Shown: positions 35,385 through 46,318 of the stretch, piece by piece
Position numbering within the stretch: position 1 is the stretch's first letter
Layout of the letters: the number at the start of each line of letters is the position of its first letter
From: Clostridia bacterium
GTDB lineage: Bacteria > Bacillota > Clostridia > Acetivibrionales > DSM-27016
Length of the DNA: 64,000 bases
NCBI GenBank assembly: GCA_026414765.1
Contig: JAOAIJ010000012.1
Span: 29,755-93,754 of the forward strand
Direction of reading: 5' to 3'
The notes under the pieces: generated by a model
The model's input: the letters and a program-made list of their open reading frames with translations, nothing else
Databases searched by the model: none
Told to the model about the DNA's origin: nothing
Position numbers and translations under genes: made by a program

Positions 35385-35645
35385 AATGCAAGCATTGATG
35401 TAATAATAGGTTTTGCATCTGTTGCTGTTGATGTGGGGATTGTGGCAAGTGAAAAAAGCAGGATTTCAAATACAGCAGAGTTAGCAGCGCTGGCAGGGGC
35501 TTGGGAATTATCGCTCAATCCGGGAAATGCAGTCGGAGTGGCGGATGAATATTTGGCAAAGAATGGGTTAGACCCCGGGAGGTATTTTTTTGCCAGGGTT
35601 TTAGGATATAATAAAGGAGAAATAAAAGCAAAAGCCGGTGTGTAA
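35385..35645 (+). pseudogene. Fragment of a TadE/TadG-like pilus assembly protein
   Basis: A start-less 86-codon frame. It reads VIIGFASVAVDVG, KSRISNTAELAALAGAWEL, then VADEYLAKNGLDP and a stop. This is the conserved N-terminal segment of Flp/Tad-type pilus proteins (..GFAA.AVDVG..Y..K..LQ.AADAAALAGA..L), just after where the membrane helix should be. The helix and start codon are missing and the usual several-hundred-residue C-terminus is gone. A stop lies directly before the frame. No other tad genes are in the window. I read it as a decayed remnant. Confidence 0.6.
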
Positions 35646-36018
35646 ACTATGCCTGTTACAAGTATTAAAACATTAACACAGGGGGAATTGAGCGATGCAC
35701 AGACTGATTATAGCTTAAGGGGAATAAGGCTTATAGGCTGACCTCAATTGCCGGCTTAACAAAAAATACAACTAAATTAATTGCTTTTTCTATTGACACC
35801 GAAATGTGTCGAATATAAAATAAAAGGTGTGTTTTTAAATAGTGATTTTATTTATATCTTATAGTGAAGTCATTCTAAAATTATTTAGTACTTACTTTGT
35901 TAAATATAATAGGCTTATGTGTTTTTAACTAGTAAGCTGCAAGCAGCTTAGCTGTATACAGCTATGGCCGTTTCTTTATTAAGGAAATGGCTGAATCTAT
36001 TTTAGGAGGATAAAATAA
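35646..36018 (+). promoter_or_regulatory. pyrG upstream region: promoter, palindrome and leader hairpins
   Basis: A 373-bp spacer. TTGACA (35793-35798) and TATAAA (35814-35819) form a promoter with a short 15-bp spacer; a palindrome GACAC-N6-GTGTC (35795-35810) overlaps it, and TGTCGAA (35807-35813) matches the Spo0A box core. The leader then has a hairpin TAAGCTGC/GCAGCTTA at about 35934-35951, AGCTGTATACAGCT next to it, and an imperfect stem GCCGTTTC/GGAAATGGC with T-rich context. Leader-based pyrimidine control is possible; I see no PyrR site I can name. Confidence 0.45.
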
Positions 36019-37629
<1,611 letters not shown>

Positions 37630-37641
37630 ATTCATATTAGT

Positions 37642-37675
37642 AGAGAGGGTATATAAATATATACTCTCTTTTTTA
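37642..37675 (+). terminator. Terminator after pyrG
   Basis: AGAGAGggTATAT / ATATATACTCTCT hairpin followed by six T residues. Confidence 0.85.
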
Positions 37676-37802
37676 TTGAAAATATTTTATGTATAGTATA
37701 AATCCTCAAAAGTTTGATAATAATTATAACAATAGTATAAAGTTTTAAGATTAATATTTTTTGATACTACAGATAAAATGCGGATAATGTGGGGGATTTA
37801 TT

Positions 37803-38516
37803 ATGAGTAGGGTTTTGTTGCTGATAAAAGAATTCGGGAATAATCCAAGGAATAACATAAAGTTTAAGACCGGCGTAGCCTTAGTACTGGCTTTAATTAT
37901 TATTACAGGACTTATTTTGAACACCTATTCAAATGAAGTAAATGAGGGGCTTGCAGATAACCTTATAAGGCTTCATGTTATAGCAAACAGCGATAGCGAA
38001 GCAGACCAGGCACTAAAGAGAGATGTGCGGGATGTCATAGTGAAATATATGGAAGATAAGCTAAAAGGTTCTAAAGATATTGAACAAACAAAGTTTATTA
38101 TAAATAGCAATATGACAGAAATAAACGAGCTGGCAAGCAGCGAAATACAGAGACAGGGTAAGGATTATAGTGTAAAAACGATGCTTGGGTGCTATCCTTT
38201 TCCAACAAAGGTATATGGCGACATAACCCTCCCGGCAGGGAATTATCAGGCATTGAGAGTAGTAATAGGAAAAGGTGAAGGAGCAAACTGGTGGTGTGTG
38301 TTATTCCCTCCATTATGCTTTGTTGATGCAACTCACGGCACAGTATCGGAATCAGTGAAGCAGGATCTTAAAAATGTACTGACTGAGGAAGAATATAATA
38401 TTATCACATCAGTAGATGATGAAGAGGATATTCCTATAAAAGTAAAATTCAAAATAGTAGAATTTTTCCAGGATTCCAAATTGAAAATTTCAAGCTTTCT
38501 AAGCAAGATATTTTGA
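37803..38516 (+). CDS. spoIIR: Stage II sporulation protein R
   Basis: A 237-aa forespore-produced signalling protein that in Bacillus activates SpoIIGA processing of pro-sigma-E. The N-terminal hydrophobic segment (VALVLALIIITGLILNTYS) is a signal/anchor. The family hallmarks are clear: LIRLHVIANSDSEADQALKRDVRD, YGDITLPAGNYQALRVVIGKGEGANWWCVLFPPLCF. ATG 37803 follows GTGGGGG. A forespore sigma-F promoter is expected upstream; I could not identify one with confidence. Confidence 0.93.
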   Translation: MSRVLLLIKEFGNNPRNNIKFKTGVALVLALIIITGLILNTYSNEVNEGLADNLIRLHVIANSDSEADQALKRDVRDVIVKYMEDKLKGSKDIEQTKFIINSNMTEINELASSEIQRQGKDYSVKTMLGCYPFPTKVYGDITLPAGNYQALRVVIGKGEGANWWCVLFPPLCFVDATHGTVSESVKQDLKNVLTEEEYNIITSVDDEEDIPIKVKFKIVEFFQDSKLKISSFLSKIF

Positions 38517-38520
38517 TAAA

Positions 38521-38555
38521 ATGAACAGGTAAAATGCCTGTTCTATTTGTTTTTG
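38521..38555 (+). terminator. Terminator after spoIIR
   Basis: GAACAGG / CCTGTTC hairpin with a 7-nt loop and a T-rich tail. Confidence 0.75.
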
Positions 38556-38688
38556 CAGCAAATACTGTTATACTATATGTAAAGATTAAACATTAAATGA
38601 GGAGAAACAGGGCTTAACCATCTGCTCATTTCCTATCATACTTTACCAACTGAAGTATATTTTAATATATACTAGCGAGGTGCTGATT

Positions 38689-39387
38689 ATGGCTTTTTCT
38701 GATTTATTTACCATCGAGCCGCTTAGTTTTCATTTAAATCTGATATTTAAGCTTGTACTTTCATGTGTTTTAGGCGGAATCATAGGCTATGAAAGAGAGC
38801 ATACCAACAGGCCGGCAGGTTTTAGAACCCATATTCTGGTGTGCGTAGGCTCTGCATTGGTAATGGTAACATCAGAGTATATTTTCAGATCATATCATAA
38901 CCAGACAAATATCGATCCGGCTCGTCTTGGGGCACAGGTAATCAGTGGAATCGGATTTCTTGGTGCGGGTACAATAATACGTGAGGGGTTTAGTGTCAAA
39001 GGACTGACAACCGCAGCAAGTCTTTGGGCTGTATCATGCGTTGGAATTGCGGCAGGTATAGGTTTTTATGAGGGGGCGGTTATTGCTACAGTACTGATTT
39101 ATATTACTCTGATCATGCTTAAAAAGATGGAAGACAGCTTCTCGAAAAACAGCGCATATAGGGCAATACATATACAATCAATGGACAAGCCGGGGCAGAT
39201 TGCTGCTATAAGCAGCATATTTGATAAAAATGGAATACCCGTAAAAAGGATAGAATTCATAAACGAAGAAAATGAAAAAAATCTCTCAATAAAAATCCTT
39301 GCAAAAATTCCCTCCAAGCTTGGCAGTAAGAATGTTATTAGTGACCTGCACAGTGTGGAAGGTATATATAAAGTATATGAAGAATAG
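38689..39387 (+). CDS. MgtC/SapB family membrane protein
   Basis: A 232-aa protein with four or five membrane helices and a cytoplasmic ACT-like tail (IQSMDKPGQIAAISSIFDKN). MgtC hallmarks: GGIIGYEREHTNRPAGFRTHILVCVGSAL, ISGIGFLGAGTIIREG and GLTTAASLWAVSCVGIAAG. MgtC proteins affect magnesium homeostasis or ATP synthase activity in other bacteria; the role in clostridia is unclear. I chose ATG 38689 because GCGAGGTG lies 7 nt upstream. No magnesium-sensing leader recognised. Confidence 0.88.
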   Translation: MAFSDLFTIEPLSFHLNLIFKLVLSCVLGGIIGYEREHTNRPAGFRTHILVCVGSALVMVTSEYIFRSYHNQTNIDPARLGAQVISGIGFLGAGTIIREGFSVKGLTTAASLWAVSCVGIAAGIGFYEGAVIATVLIYITLIMLKKMEDSFSKNSAYRAIHIQSMDKPGQIAAISSIFDKNGIPVKRIEFINEENEKNLSIKILAKIPSKLGSKNVISDLHSVEGIYKVYEE

Positions 39388-39391
39388 GGTG

Positions 39392-39428
39392 TTAACAGCC
39401 GCTATATTCTGTACGGATATGCTGTTAA
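39392..39428. terminator. Hairpin between convergent MgtC and cwlD genes
   Basis: TTAACAGC / GCTGTTAA stem with a 21-nt loop; no strong T-run. It may serve both convergent transcripts. Confidence 0.4.
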
Positions 39429-39444
39429 ATATATCAGGCTCAGT

Positions 39445-40308
39445 TTAACGGGACAGATTTTGTTTATCTGCCACGTAAATATCATTACCTGTGTTTGAAG
39501 GAAATCTCTCTTCACCCTCAGGCAAACTGTCCTGTGGAAATTGATCTTCCCGGCTACTAGCGTTAATATCGTGGATACTCTTGAGATAATCCTTGATACC
39601 ATACTTTATGTACTTAACCAGTTTTGACTGATTACCCTCGTTCATAAGCAATAACTTCTCTTTAGGATTTGATATGAATCCTGTCTCAACAATTACACCG
39701 GGTATATTGGAATTGACAAGAATATAGTAATCAGACCTTACTGCATTATGTCTGACACTAACACCTAAGGCTTTTTTGATGTATTCATTGAGACTATCTT
39801 GCATACAACCGGCAAGCAGTTCTGTTGACGGAATTTTCGCAGAATAAAGTATAATAGGACCAATGGCTTTTTTATTTGACGAACGGTTTACATGCAAACT
39901 TATAAAAATATCATATTTGCCGCTGTTGAACTGACTGACACGGGAAATCAGATCTCTTTTATGCCTGCTGGTGCTTGAATTGTTTCTATCATCAAGGGAA
40001 TAGTCGCCGTCCCTTGTCAGCTCTACTATTGCATTTTCTGAAACCAATTCTTCCTTAAGCTTTTGTGCTATATTAAGGTTAATGTCCTTTTCAAAAAAGA
40101 CTGAATAATCCGTTGTACCCCCATCAACTCCACCATGCCCCGGATCTATGATAATAATTTTGTTTTCCAGCAATTTATCGTTATAGTTGGCAAAAATTAC
40201 TGCATTCACAATAATGACTACTATAACTATCACTGTAAGTAAAATCAGTATTTTCCTACCATTACGCGATACCAATACCAGAATTTTTTTATTATACAAT
40301 AAAATCAC
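39445..40308 (-). CDS. cwlD: N-acetylmuramoyl-L-alanine amidase, CwlD-like
   Basis: A 287-aa membrane-anchored amidase. An N-terminal helix (ILILLTVIVIVVIIVNAVIF) is followed by Amidase_3: IIIDPGHGGVDGG, EKDINLN (zinc Glu), DIFISLHVNRS (zinc His) and IPGVIVETGFISNPKEK (catalytic Glu). Length and layout fit CwlD, which makes muramic-delta-lactam in spore cortex. The last 40 residues are an acidic tail beyond the family domain. GTG 40308 is the likely start, though its ribosome site is weak (TTG 40299 is an alternative). This is the second Amidase_3 in the window (see 8576). Confidence 0.83.
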   Translation of the reverse strand: MILLYNKKILVLVSRNGRKILILLTVIVIVVIIVNAVIFANYNDKLLENKIIIIDPGHGGVDGGTTDYSVFFEKDINLNIAQKLKEELVSENAIVELTRDGDYSLDDRNNSSTSRHKRDLISRVSQFNSGKYDIFISLHVNRSSNKKAIGPIILYSAKIPSTELLAGCMQDSLNEYIKKALGVSVRHNAVRSDYYILVNSNIPGVIVETGFISNPKEKLLLMNEGNQSKLVKYIKYGIKDYLKSIHDINASSREDQFPQDSLPEGEERFPSNTGNDIYVADKQNLSR

Positions 40309-40616
40309 CGTAAGACAAAGCTTCTTAAGCTATTATATTAGTCCAAACTCCGGTTTAGAACGGATTGAAAGCACTGCTTGCTGTAAAATCCTGTAAAGCA
40401 TACTTATGTATATATTCAGTCAGGCAAGTATGACAACCTGTTATAATTCTATAAAAATTGAATAGTTATATAAGGGATGAATTGCAATTCTGTAGTTTGC
40501 TTCAGAATCAGTTGCCAAAAACGGACAGGATTACCTGAGACCCGGTAATGCCTGACAGGCATGACAGGGCTTATGTGGTCCGGAATCTATAGGAGTGGAA
40601 AAAGGAGCGATGTACA
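40309..40616. other. 308-bp spacer between cwlD and P-type ATPase genes
   Basis: Divergent control region. A TATAAT lies at about 40442-40447 for the plus strand. A short palindrome ATGCCTG-a-CAGGCAT is at about 40549-40563, and the last 100 bp are richer in GC and could fold. I compared it by eye with metal-sensing yybP-ykoY leaders, which often precede such ATPases, and did not find their conserved loops. Confidence 0.35.
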
Positions 40617-43328
40617 TTGGGTGTCATTGAGAGTGCGTTGAAAAGTACTAGCCAAAAGCAAAAAAAATATGCTGGTCTAACTGAAAAGGAGGCGCGGCAG
40701 AAATACGAGAAATACGGGCCTAATACACTTTCTGAAAAAAAGAAAATTTCTGCTTTTAAGATTTTCTTTGAGCAGTTCAGTGATTTTATGGTTATAATTC
40801 TGTTGGCTTGTACGGTTATCTCAGCTTTTATGGGAGAAATGACCGAAGCTATTACCATAATAGCTATAGTTGTAGTAAATGCTGTTTTAGGCTTTGTACA
40901 GGAATACAAGACCGAAAAAACTATGGAAGCATTAAAAGGGCTGGCAGCGCCTACTGCAAGGGTTATAAGAGACGGCGAACTTCTAGATATTCCTGCTGAG
41001 CAGATTGTACCGGGAGATTTAGTAGTACTTGAGACAGGAGACAGGGTACCTGCTGATGCTACATTGATAGAAGCGAACAGTTTGCAGCTCGATGAGGCGC
41101 TTCTTACAGGGGAATCTTTGCCTGTAGAAAAGCATGTTGGTGCATCTGCAAAAAGAAATGACACAGAAAGCGATAAAGGAAGCTCAGTATATATGGGCAC
41201 TATAGTTACAAGTGGAAGGGGAAAGGCAATAGTCAATGCTACAGGGATGTTCACAGAGATGGGGAGAATTGCTGATCTTATACAGAATATAGAGGATGAG
41301 CAGACTCCCTTGCAAAGAAGGCTTGACAGCCTTGGAAAATTCATAGTATACGGTTGTTTGTTAATATGTGCAATTGTTTCTGTTACCGGGATTTTGAGAG
41401 GACTTGAATTGTTCACAATGCTGCTGTCCGGAATAAGTCTTGCGGTGGCCGCAGTTCCTGAGGGCCTGCCTGCTATTGTAACTATTGCACTGGCTTTAGG
41501 GGTTCAGAGGATGTTGAAAAGGAATGCACTTATCAGAAAGCTCCCGGCTGTTGAAACATTAGGTTGTGCAAGTGTTATCTGCTCAGATAAGACAGGGACT
41601 CTTACGGAAAACAAAATGACTGTAAGAAAAATTTATGTTGCTGAAAGCATGGTAGAAGTCAAAGGGAGCGGCTTTAACTTTGATGGAAGTTTTACTGTGA
41701 ACGGAAAAGAGATCAATCCGCAAAAATCAAATGCCCTGAAACTTGCCTTGGAGATAGGAGCTGTATGTAATAATGCCAAACTTTTAAAAACAAACGTCAG
41801 AGATGGGGGAGCTTTCACTAAGCTGAAATCAATAGTTTCAAGGAGTGAGAGATGGGAAACAAATGGTGACCCGACTGAAGGAGCTCTTCTTGTGGCGGCA
41901 GGGAAAGCAGGCTTAACTGTCGATGCCCTTGAAAGTATTTACTTCAGAGTAGATGAAATTCCTTTTGATTCTGATAGAAAATATATGACAGTGATTTGCA
42001 ATAAGAATAAAGAGACTTTTGCCTTTACAAAAGGTGCTCCTGATGTAATTATAGAAAAATGCACCAAAATGATGACAGCAAATGGGATAATTGAGCTAAA
42101 CCCAATATTAAGAAGGAGTATTTTGAAGGTTAATGACAGTATGGCGGGTGAAGCTTTAAGGGTATTGGGAGTAGCATACAGGAGGTTGGATTACGGAAGT
42201 TACAAACAGAGCGGTGCAGATCGGGATCTAATATTTGTAGGGCTTGTGGGAATGATTGATCCTCCAAGGAAAGAAGTAATAGAAGCAGTCCAAAAGTGCA
42301 AAATGGCAGGTATAAAACCTGTTATGATTACAGGGGACCATAAGATAACTGCAACTGCCATAGCAAAGGAATTGCGTATTTATTCCGACGGGGATAAAGT
42401 ACTTACAGGTGCTGAGCTGGAACAGCTAGATGAAAACAGGCTTGGAAAATTGGCGGAGGAAGTATCGGTATACGCGAGGGTTTCACCAAAACATAAATTA
42501 ATGATTGTCAAAGCCTTAAAAAAGCTGGGACATATTGTTGCCATGACAGGTGACGGGGTTAATGATGCTCCGGCGGTTAAGGAAGCGGATATAGGTGTTT
42601 CCATGGGCATAACAGGAACAGATGTTACAAAGGAAGCTTCTTCGATGATACTTATGGATGATAATTTTGCAACTATAGTGGCAGCGATTGAGGAAGGAAG
42701 AGTGATTTACAATAATATAAGGAAATTTATCAGGTATATGCTGGCATGTAATATAGGTGAGGTTTTGACCATGTTTCTCGGTATGCTGATTGGACTGCCT
42801 TTGCCCCTCCTGCCTATCCAGATACTGTGGGTGAACCTGGTGACTGACGGCTTGCCTGCTATTGCTCTTGGGCTGGATCCGCCTGAGAAAGATATAATGA
42901 TGAGACCGCCAAGGGGGGCAAAGGAGCATATTTTCTCTAATGGACTTCTGAACCTCATATTGCTCAGGGGGATTGTCATCGGACTGAGTACTCTCGCTGT
43001 TTTCATGAGCATCATGTATTTTACTGCAGATATAGAAACAGCAAGAACCGGAGCATTTCTTACACTTGTTATGACCCAGTTGATACATGTATTTGAATGC
43101 AAATCCGAAAGAAAGAGTATTTTTGAAATACCATTGTTTAACAATATAGCACTTGTATTATCCGTGATAATATCTCTCATAATGATATTGGGTGTAATTT
43201 ACATACCCTTTCTGCAGGGGGTATTCAAGACTGTAGGACTCTCCCTCAATGAGTGGATCCTGGTAATGGGTTTCTCACTGGTGGGACCTGTTGTATCCAG
43301 TTTTTTCAGAGATAAAAGACTGAGATAG
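40617..43328 (+). CDS. Cation-transporting P-type ATPase, Ca2+-type (P2A/P2B)
   Basis: A 903-aa membrane pump. The N-terminal cation ATPase domain ([19 protein letters not shown]) is followed by the actuator TGES ([11 protein letters not shown]), membrane helix 4 with [11 protein letters not shown], phosphorylation site [17 protein letters not shown] in the nucleotide domain, and [17 protein letters not shown]. Helix 6 [13 protein letters not shown] matches calcium-pump sites. Bacterial relatives (PacL/LMCA1-like) export Ca2+. The start is TTG 40617 with AAAGGAG 9 nt upstream. Single gene; calcium efflux is likely, but Mn2+ cannot be excluded. Confidence 0.92.
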   Translation: MGVIESALKSTSQKQKKYAGLTEKEARQKYEKYGPNTLSEKKKISAFKIFFEQFSDFMVIILLACTVISAFMGEMTEAITIIAIVVVNAVLGFVQEYKTEKTMEALKGLAAPTARVIRDGELLDIPAEQIVPGDLVVLETGDRVPADATLIEANSLQLDEALLTGESLPVEKHVGASAKRNDTESDKGSSVYMGTIVTSGRGKAIVNATGMFTEMGRIADLIQNIEDEQTPLQRRLDSLGKFIVYGCLLICAIVSVTGILRGLELFTMLLSGISLAVAAVPEGLPAIVTIALALGVQRMLKRNALIRKLPAVETLGCASVICSDKTGTLTENKMTVRKIYVAESMVEVKGSGFNFDGSFTVNGKEINPQKSNALKLALEIGAVCNNAKLLKTNVRDGGAFTKLKSIVSRSERWETNGDPTEGALLVAAGKAGLTVDALESIYFRVDEIPFDSDRKYMTVICNKNKETFAFTKGAPDVIIEKCTKMMTANGIIELNPILRRSILKVNDSMAGEALRVLGVAYRRLDYGSYKQSGADRDLIFVGLVGMIDPPRKEVIEAVQKCKMAGIKPVMITGDHKITATAIAKELRIYSDGDKVLTGAELEQLDENRLGKLAEEVSVYARVSPKHKLMIVKALKKLGHIVAMTGDGVNDAPAVKEADIGVSMGITGTDVTKEASSMILMDDNFATIVAAIEEGRVIYNNIRKFIRYMLACNIGEVLTMFLGMLIGLPLPLLPIQILWVNLVTDGLPAIALGLDPPEKDIMMRPPRGAKEHIFSNGLLNLILLRGIVIGLSTLAVFMSIMYFTADIETARTGAFLTLVMTQLIHVFECKSERKSIFEIPLFNNIALVLSVIISLIMILGVIYIPFLQGVFKTVGLSLNEWILVMGFSLVGPVVSSFFRDKRLR

Positions 43329-43336
43329 GGGAGTTT

Positions 43337-43368
43337 AAAAGGGATCTGCCTGGCAGGTCCCTTTTATC
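43337..43368 (+). terminator. Terminator after P-type ATPase gene
   Basis: AAAAGGGA-t-CTG / CAG-g-TCCCTTTT hairpin; only a short AT-rich tail follows. Confidence 0.65.
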
Positions 43369-43493
43369 TATGCGTCATAATACAGTTTAGATCAAGATTA
43401 TGGAGGAATTTAGCAGTATACGGAGAATTTATTATCCAGAGGAGTGAACTGTTTTTCGAGGATGGAAATATTAATGATAGGGGGTATACTGCC

Positions 43494-43793
43494 ATGTCAG
43501 GAAATCTTGCATTTCTAATTATTACGGTAGTTGGACTTTTTTCGGTATCAACTACAATAATTCTCGGTTTATTTGCCAAAAGGAAGATATACAAGTATCT
43601 GCCTGCTGCCTTTATATGCTTGTCGGCAATTGTATTCTGTATTGTTATGACTATACTTTTTTATAGCAATTATATAGGTATAGTTTATATAGTAGTATTG
43701 ATGAGTACAGCTCCGGGGATTTTTCTGTCTCTGGTAACAGCGTTTTTATTTGACCTGTCAAAATATATTATGAGCAGGAAGAAGGTATCTTGA
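43494..43793 (+). CDS. Small three-span membrane protein, unknown
   Basis: A 99-aa protein with three hydrophobic segments (LAFLIITVVGLFSVSTTIILGLF, YLPAAFICLSAIVFCIVMTILFY, IVYIVVLMSTAPGIFLSLVTAFLF) and basic loops (AKRKIYK, SRKKVS) at the expected inside positions. It begins at ATG 43494 behind TAGGGGG. No family recognised and no obvious partner; the VanZ-family gene follows 170 bp later on the same strand. Confidence 0.6.
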   Translation: MSGNLAFLIITVVGLFSVSTTIILGLFAKRKIYKYLPAAFICLSAIVFCIVMTILFYSNYIGIVYIVVLMSTAPGIFLSLVTAFLFDLSKYIMSRKKVS

Positions 43794-43959
43794 GATTGTA
43801 TACAGGAAGGTTTTTAAAATTAGCAGTCCTGATCAGAAGGGAATAGTATGTGAATAAAGGAAAATATAAACTTACCAAATAGTAAACAATCAACTAGCAT
43901 AATACGTTATAATAAGAAGGCTTATATGCTATAATAAATAAAAACTTATGGAGACTATT

Positions 43960-44403
43960 ATGAAAAAAAAGCTGGTATGGTGGTTCTTGGTCATATTGTG
44001 GTGCAGCATGATTTTTTATCAGTCGGGAAAACCTGCTGTTCAGTCTGCTCAGGAAAGCGGGTATATTACACTATGGTTGAATAGATTTTTTACAGGTGTT
44101 TTTGGGGAAGGCAGTCTGGCAGTAAAAGACGGCTTTATAAGAAAATCTGCACATTTTTTTGAATACATGGTATTAGGCTGTCTTTTTTTTAATGCATTGA
44201 AAAGTTATAAAAGACTCGGACAAACCCTAGCGCTATCAATGGTTTTTTCTGTAGCATATGCCATAAGCGACGAGATTCATCAGTTTTTTGTACCTGGGCG
44301 TGCTATGAGGATTTTTGACATAGGGGTGGATTCTCTTGGCATTGCACTGGGGACAATACTTCTGTATTTTTACAGCCGCAAGCGGCTCAAAGACGTTGTT
44401 TGA
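43960..44403 (+). CDS. VanZ family membrane protein
   Basis: A 147-aa protein with about four membrane helices. VanZ-family features: WCSMIFYQSGKPA near the N-terminus, FIRKSAHFFEYMVLGCLFF, AISDEIHQFFVPGRAMRIFDIGVDSLGIALG. Relatives are associated with low-level teicoplanin resistance in VanA clusters, but most genomic copies have no known role, and no van genes are near. I use ATG 43960, since GGAG lies 7 nt upstream; ATG 43948 overlaps that site. Confidence 0.85.
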   Translation: MKKKLVWWFLVILWCSMIFYQSGKPAVQSAQESGYITLWLNRFFTGVFGEGSLAVKDGFIRKSAHFFEYMVLGCLFFNALKSYKRLGQTLALSMVFSVAYAISDEIHQFFVPGRAMRIFDIGVDSLGIALGTILLYFYSRKRLKDVV

Positions 44404-44659
44404 GTGTTATAGGCGGTATAAATTAATCACGCTTGAAATGCAGTACAAAAACCTATATAATTGACTGTGCTATATTGTTACAAATTGTTCATAATTTATT
44501 AAAATCTATTTATCATAATGGTTATGCGGTACTTGTATTTTGAACTATGACTTGTATTCTGCCGGATTTCCGGTAGAAGCTTTTGTATGGCGGAGTATAA
44601 GGTTTTCATTATGGTGTTGGATATCTTCGAAAGTTCAACAAAAAGCAGGGGGGAAGAGG

Positions 44660-45607
44660 ATGATAGAGATACAAAATTTGACTAAGAATTATGGTCAAAT
44701 CAAGGCTGTAAACAATATAAATTTTACAGTCGAAAAAGGTGAGATTCTTGGCTTTCTAGGTCCCAATGGTGCAGGAAAATCTACGACTATGAACATGATT
44801 ACAGGGTTTATGCCTTCCAGTTCAGGTACTGTAAAGGTATGTGGCTATGATATCATGGAAAATCCTAAGGAAGTAAAAAAACGTATAGGGTATTTACCTG
44901 AACATCCACCTCTTTATGTGGATATGACTGTTAAGGATTATCTGAATTTCGTATGTGATTTGAAAATGGTTGACAAAAAACTGAAGAGGAATCAGCTAAA
45001 CGACATAATGGAGTTGACTAAAATCACCCATGTAAAGGACAGGCTTATCAAAAACCTTTCAAAGGGTTACAAGCAGAGGGTGGGTCTGGCGCAGTCACTT
45101 GTCGGAAGTCCTGAAGTTCTTATATTGGACGAGCCTACAGTAGGTCTCGATCCAAAACAGATTATAGAAATAAGGAAGCTTATAAAAGCTCTCGGCAAGG
45201 AACACACAATTATACTAAGTTCACACATACTTCCTGAAGTAAGTGCGGTTTGTGAGCGTGTAGTTATTATAAATAAAGGACAGATTGTTGCAATAGACAC
45301 TCCTGAGAATCTTTCAAAAGGATTTGGGTCAGCTTCAAAGCTTTCAGTTACAGTTGCAGGTCCTAAGAGTTCAGTTGAGGGCTATATTAGGGAAATCTAT
45401 GGTGTTAAGTATGTAGAAGCACATATTGAAAAGGAAAAGGATGTTGTCAGCTATGTTGTAGAGTCGGATAAGGAGCTTGATATAAGGCGCCCACTGTTCT
45501 TTGCAATGGCTAAAGCCGGCTATCCTATTATTGAATTGAAATCGATGGATATGACACTTGAGGATATATTCCTGCAGTTAACGACTGAAGAAAAGGAGGT
45601 TGGATAA
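44660..45607 (+). CDS. ABC transporter ATP-binding protein (GldA/ABC-2 type)
   Basis: A 315-aa ATPase: Walker A GPNGAGKSTT, signature LSKGYKQRVGLAQ, Walker B VLILDEPTVGLDP, H-loop SSHILPEV. A C-terminal extension (about 230-315) is typical of exporters paired with ABC-2 permeases. I chose ATG 44660 because of the GGGGGGAAGAGG just upstream; the longer frame has none. The next three genes overlap or nearly touch (permease, GldG-like, DUF4340), forming one operon of the gliding/auxiliary transport type widespread in non-gliding clostridia. The substrate is unknown. Confidence 0.9.
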   Translation: MIEIQNLTKNYGQIKAVNNINFTVEKGEILGFLGPNGAGKSTTMNMITGFMPSSSGTVKVCGYDIMENPKEVKKRIGYLPEHPPLYVDMTVKDYLNFVCDLKMVDKKLKRNQLNDIMELTKITHVKDRLIKNLSKGYKQRVGLAQSLVGSPEVLILDEPTVGLDPKQIIEIRKLIKALGKEHTIILSSHILPEVSAVCERVVIINKGQIVAIDTPENLSKGFGSASKLSVTVAGPKSSVEGYIREIYGVKYVEAHIEKEKDVVSYVVESDKELDIRRPLFFAMAKAGYPIIELKSMDMTLEDIFLQLTTEEKEVG

Positions 45608-45608
45608 T

Positions 45609-46313
45609 ATGCTGGCCATATTTAAAAGAGAAGTTAAAGCGTATTTTTATTCACCTGTAGCTTATGTTCTGGCAGGTTTCTTCATACTGCTGTCTTCCAT
45701 ATTCTTTTTATCAAATCTTGGTGCGCAGATGGCAGATTTCAACTGGAACCTCTCAAATATGACGGTACTGTTATTGTTTATTATACCGATTTTAACCATG
45801 AGAATTCTTGCAGAAGATAGAAAGAACGGTACTGAAGTACTTTTAGTAACTTCACCTTCCAGTCTGACAGGTATAGTAGTCGGGAAGTATCTTGCAAGTT
45901 TGGTTGTATTTTTGGCAATGGTGGGTTTGACTTTTATATATCAGATAATATTGTTTTCTTTTGGGAAGCCTGATGTGCCCCCTTTGATAGGAGGATATAT
46001 CGGTTTTATACTCCTTGGTGCAGCTATGGTTGCGGTAGGTGTCTTTGCATCTTCTCTGACTGAAAACCAGGTAATATCTGCTGTGGTAGGCTTTGTAAGT
46101 TTATTGATAATGTGGCTTGTTGATGGTGTTGCAAGCTTTGTCGGGGGTATACCGGCTAAGATCCTAAGCTGGTTCTCAATTCTGTCAAGATTTGATGATT
46201 TCAGCAAGGGCATCCTGAAACTAAGTCCTATAGTATACTATATAAGCTTTATAGCCGTATTTTTGTTTTTGACTATAAGAATAATAGATAAAAGACGCTG
46301 GAGTCAGGGGTGA
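45609..46313 (+). CDS. ABC-2 type permease (GldF-like)
   Basis: A 234-aa membrane protein with six helices (VAYVLAGFFILLSSIFFL, MTVLLLFIIPILTMRILAED, YLASLVVFLAMVGLTFIYQII, GFILLGAAMVAVGVFASSL, IVYYISFIAVFLFLTIRII). The RILAEDRKNGTEVLL loop is typical of ABC-2 permeases with the GldA-type ATPase. ATG 45609 follows AAGGAGG; it starts 1 bp after the ATPase stop, so translation is coupled. It is the membrane partner of the upstream ATPase. Confidence 0.9.
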   Translation: MLAIFKREVKAYFYSPVAYVLAGFFILLSSIFFLSNLGAQMADFNWNLSNMTVLLLFIIPILTMRILAEDRKNGTEVLLVTSPSSLTGIVVGKYLASLVVFLAMVGLTFIYQIILFSFGKPDVPPLIGGYIGFILLGAAMVAVGVFASSLTENQVISAVVGFVSLLIMWLVDGVASFVGGIPAKILSWFSILSRFDDFSKGILKLSPIVYYISFIAVFLFLTIRIIDKRRWSQG

Positions 46314-46318
46314 TAAAA

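Noticed and set aside
40309..40616. yybP-ykoY manganese riboswitch before the P-type ATPase
   Set aside because: The conserved loop sequences of that class are not present, only a short palindrome.
40571..41416. 281-codon minus-strand frame opposite the P-type ATPase gene
   Set aside because: Runs entirely antisense to a clear coding frame and has low-complexity Ser/Thr/Ile composition typical of shadow frames.
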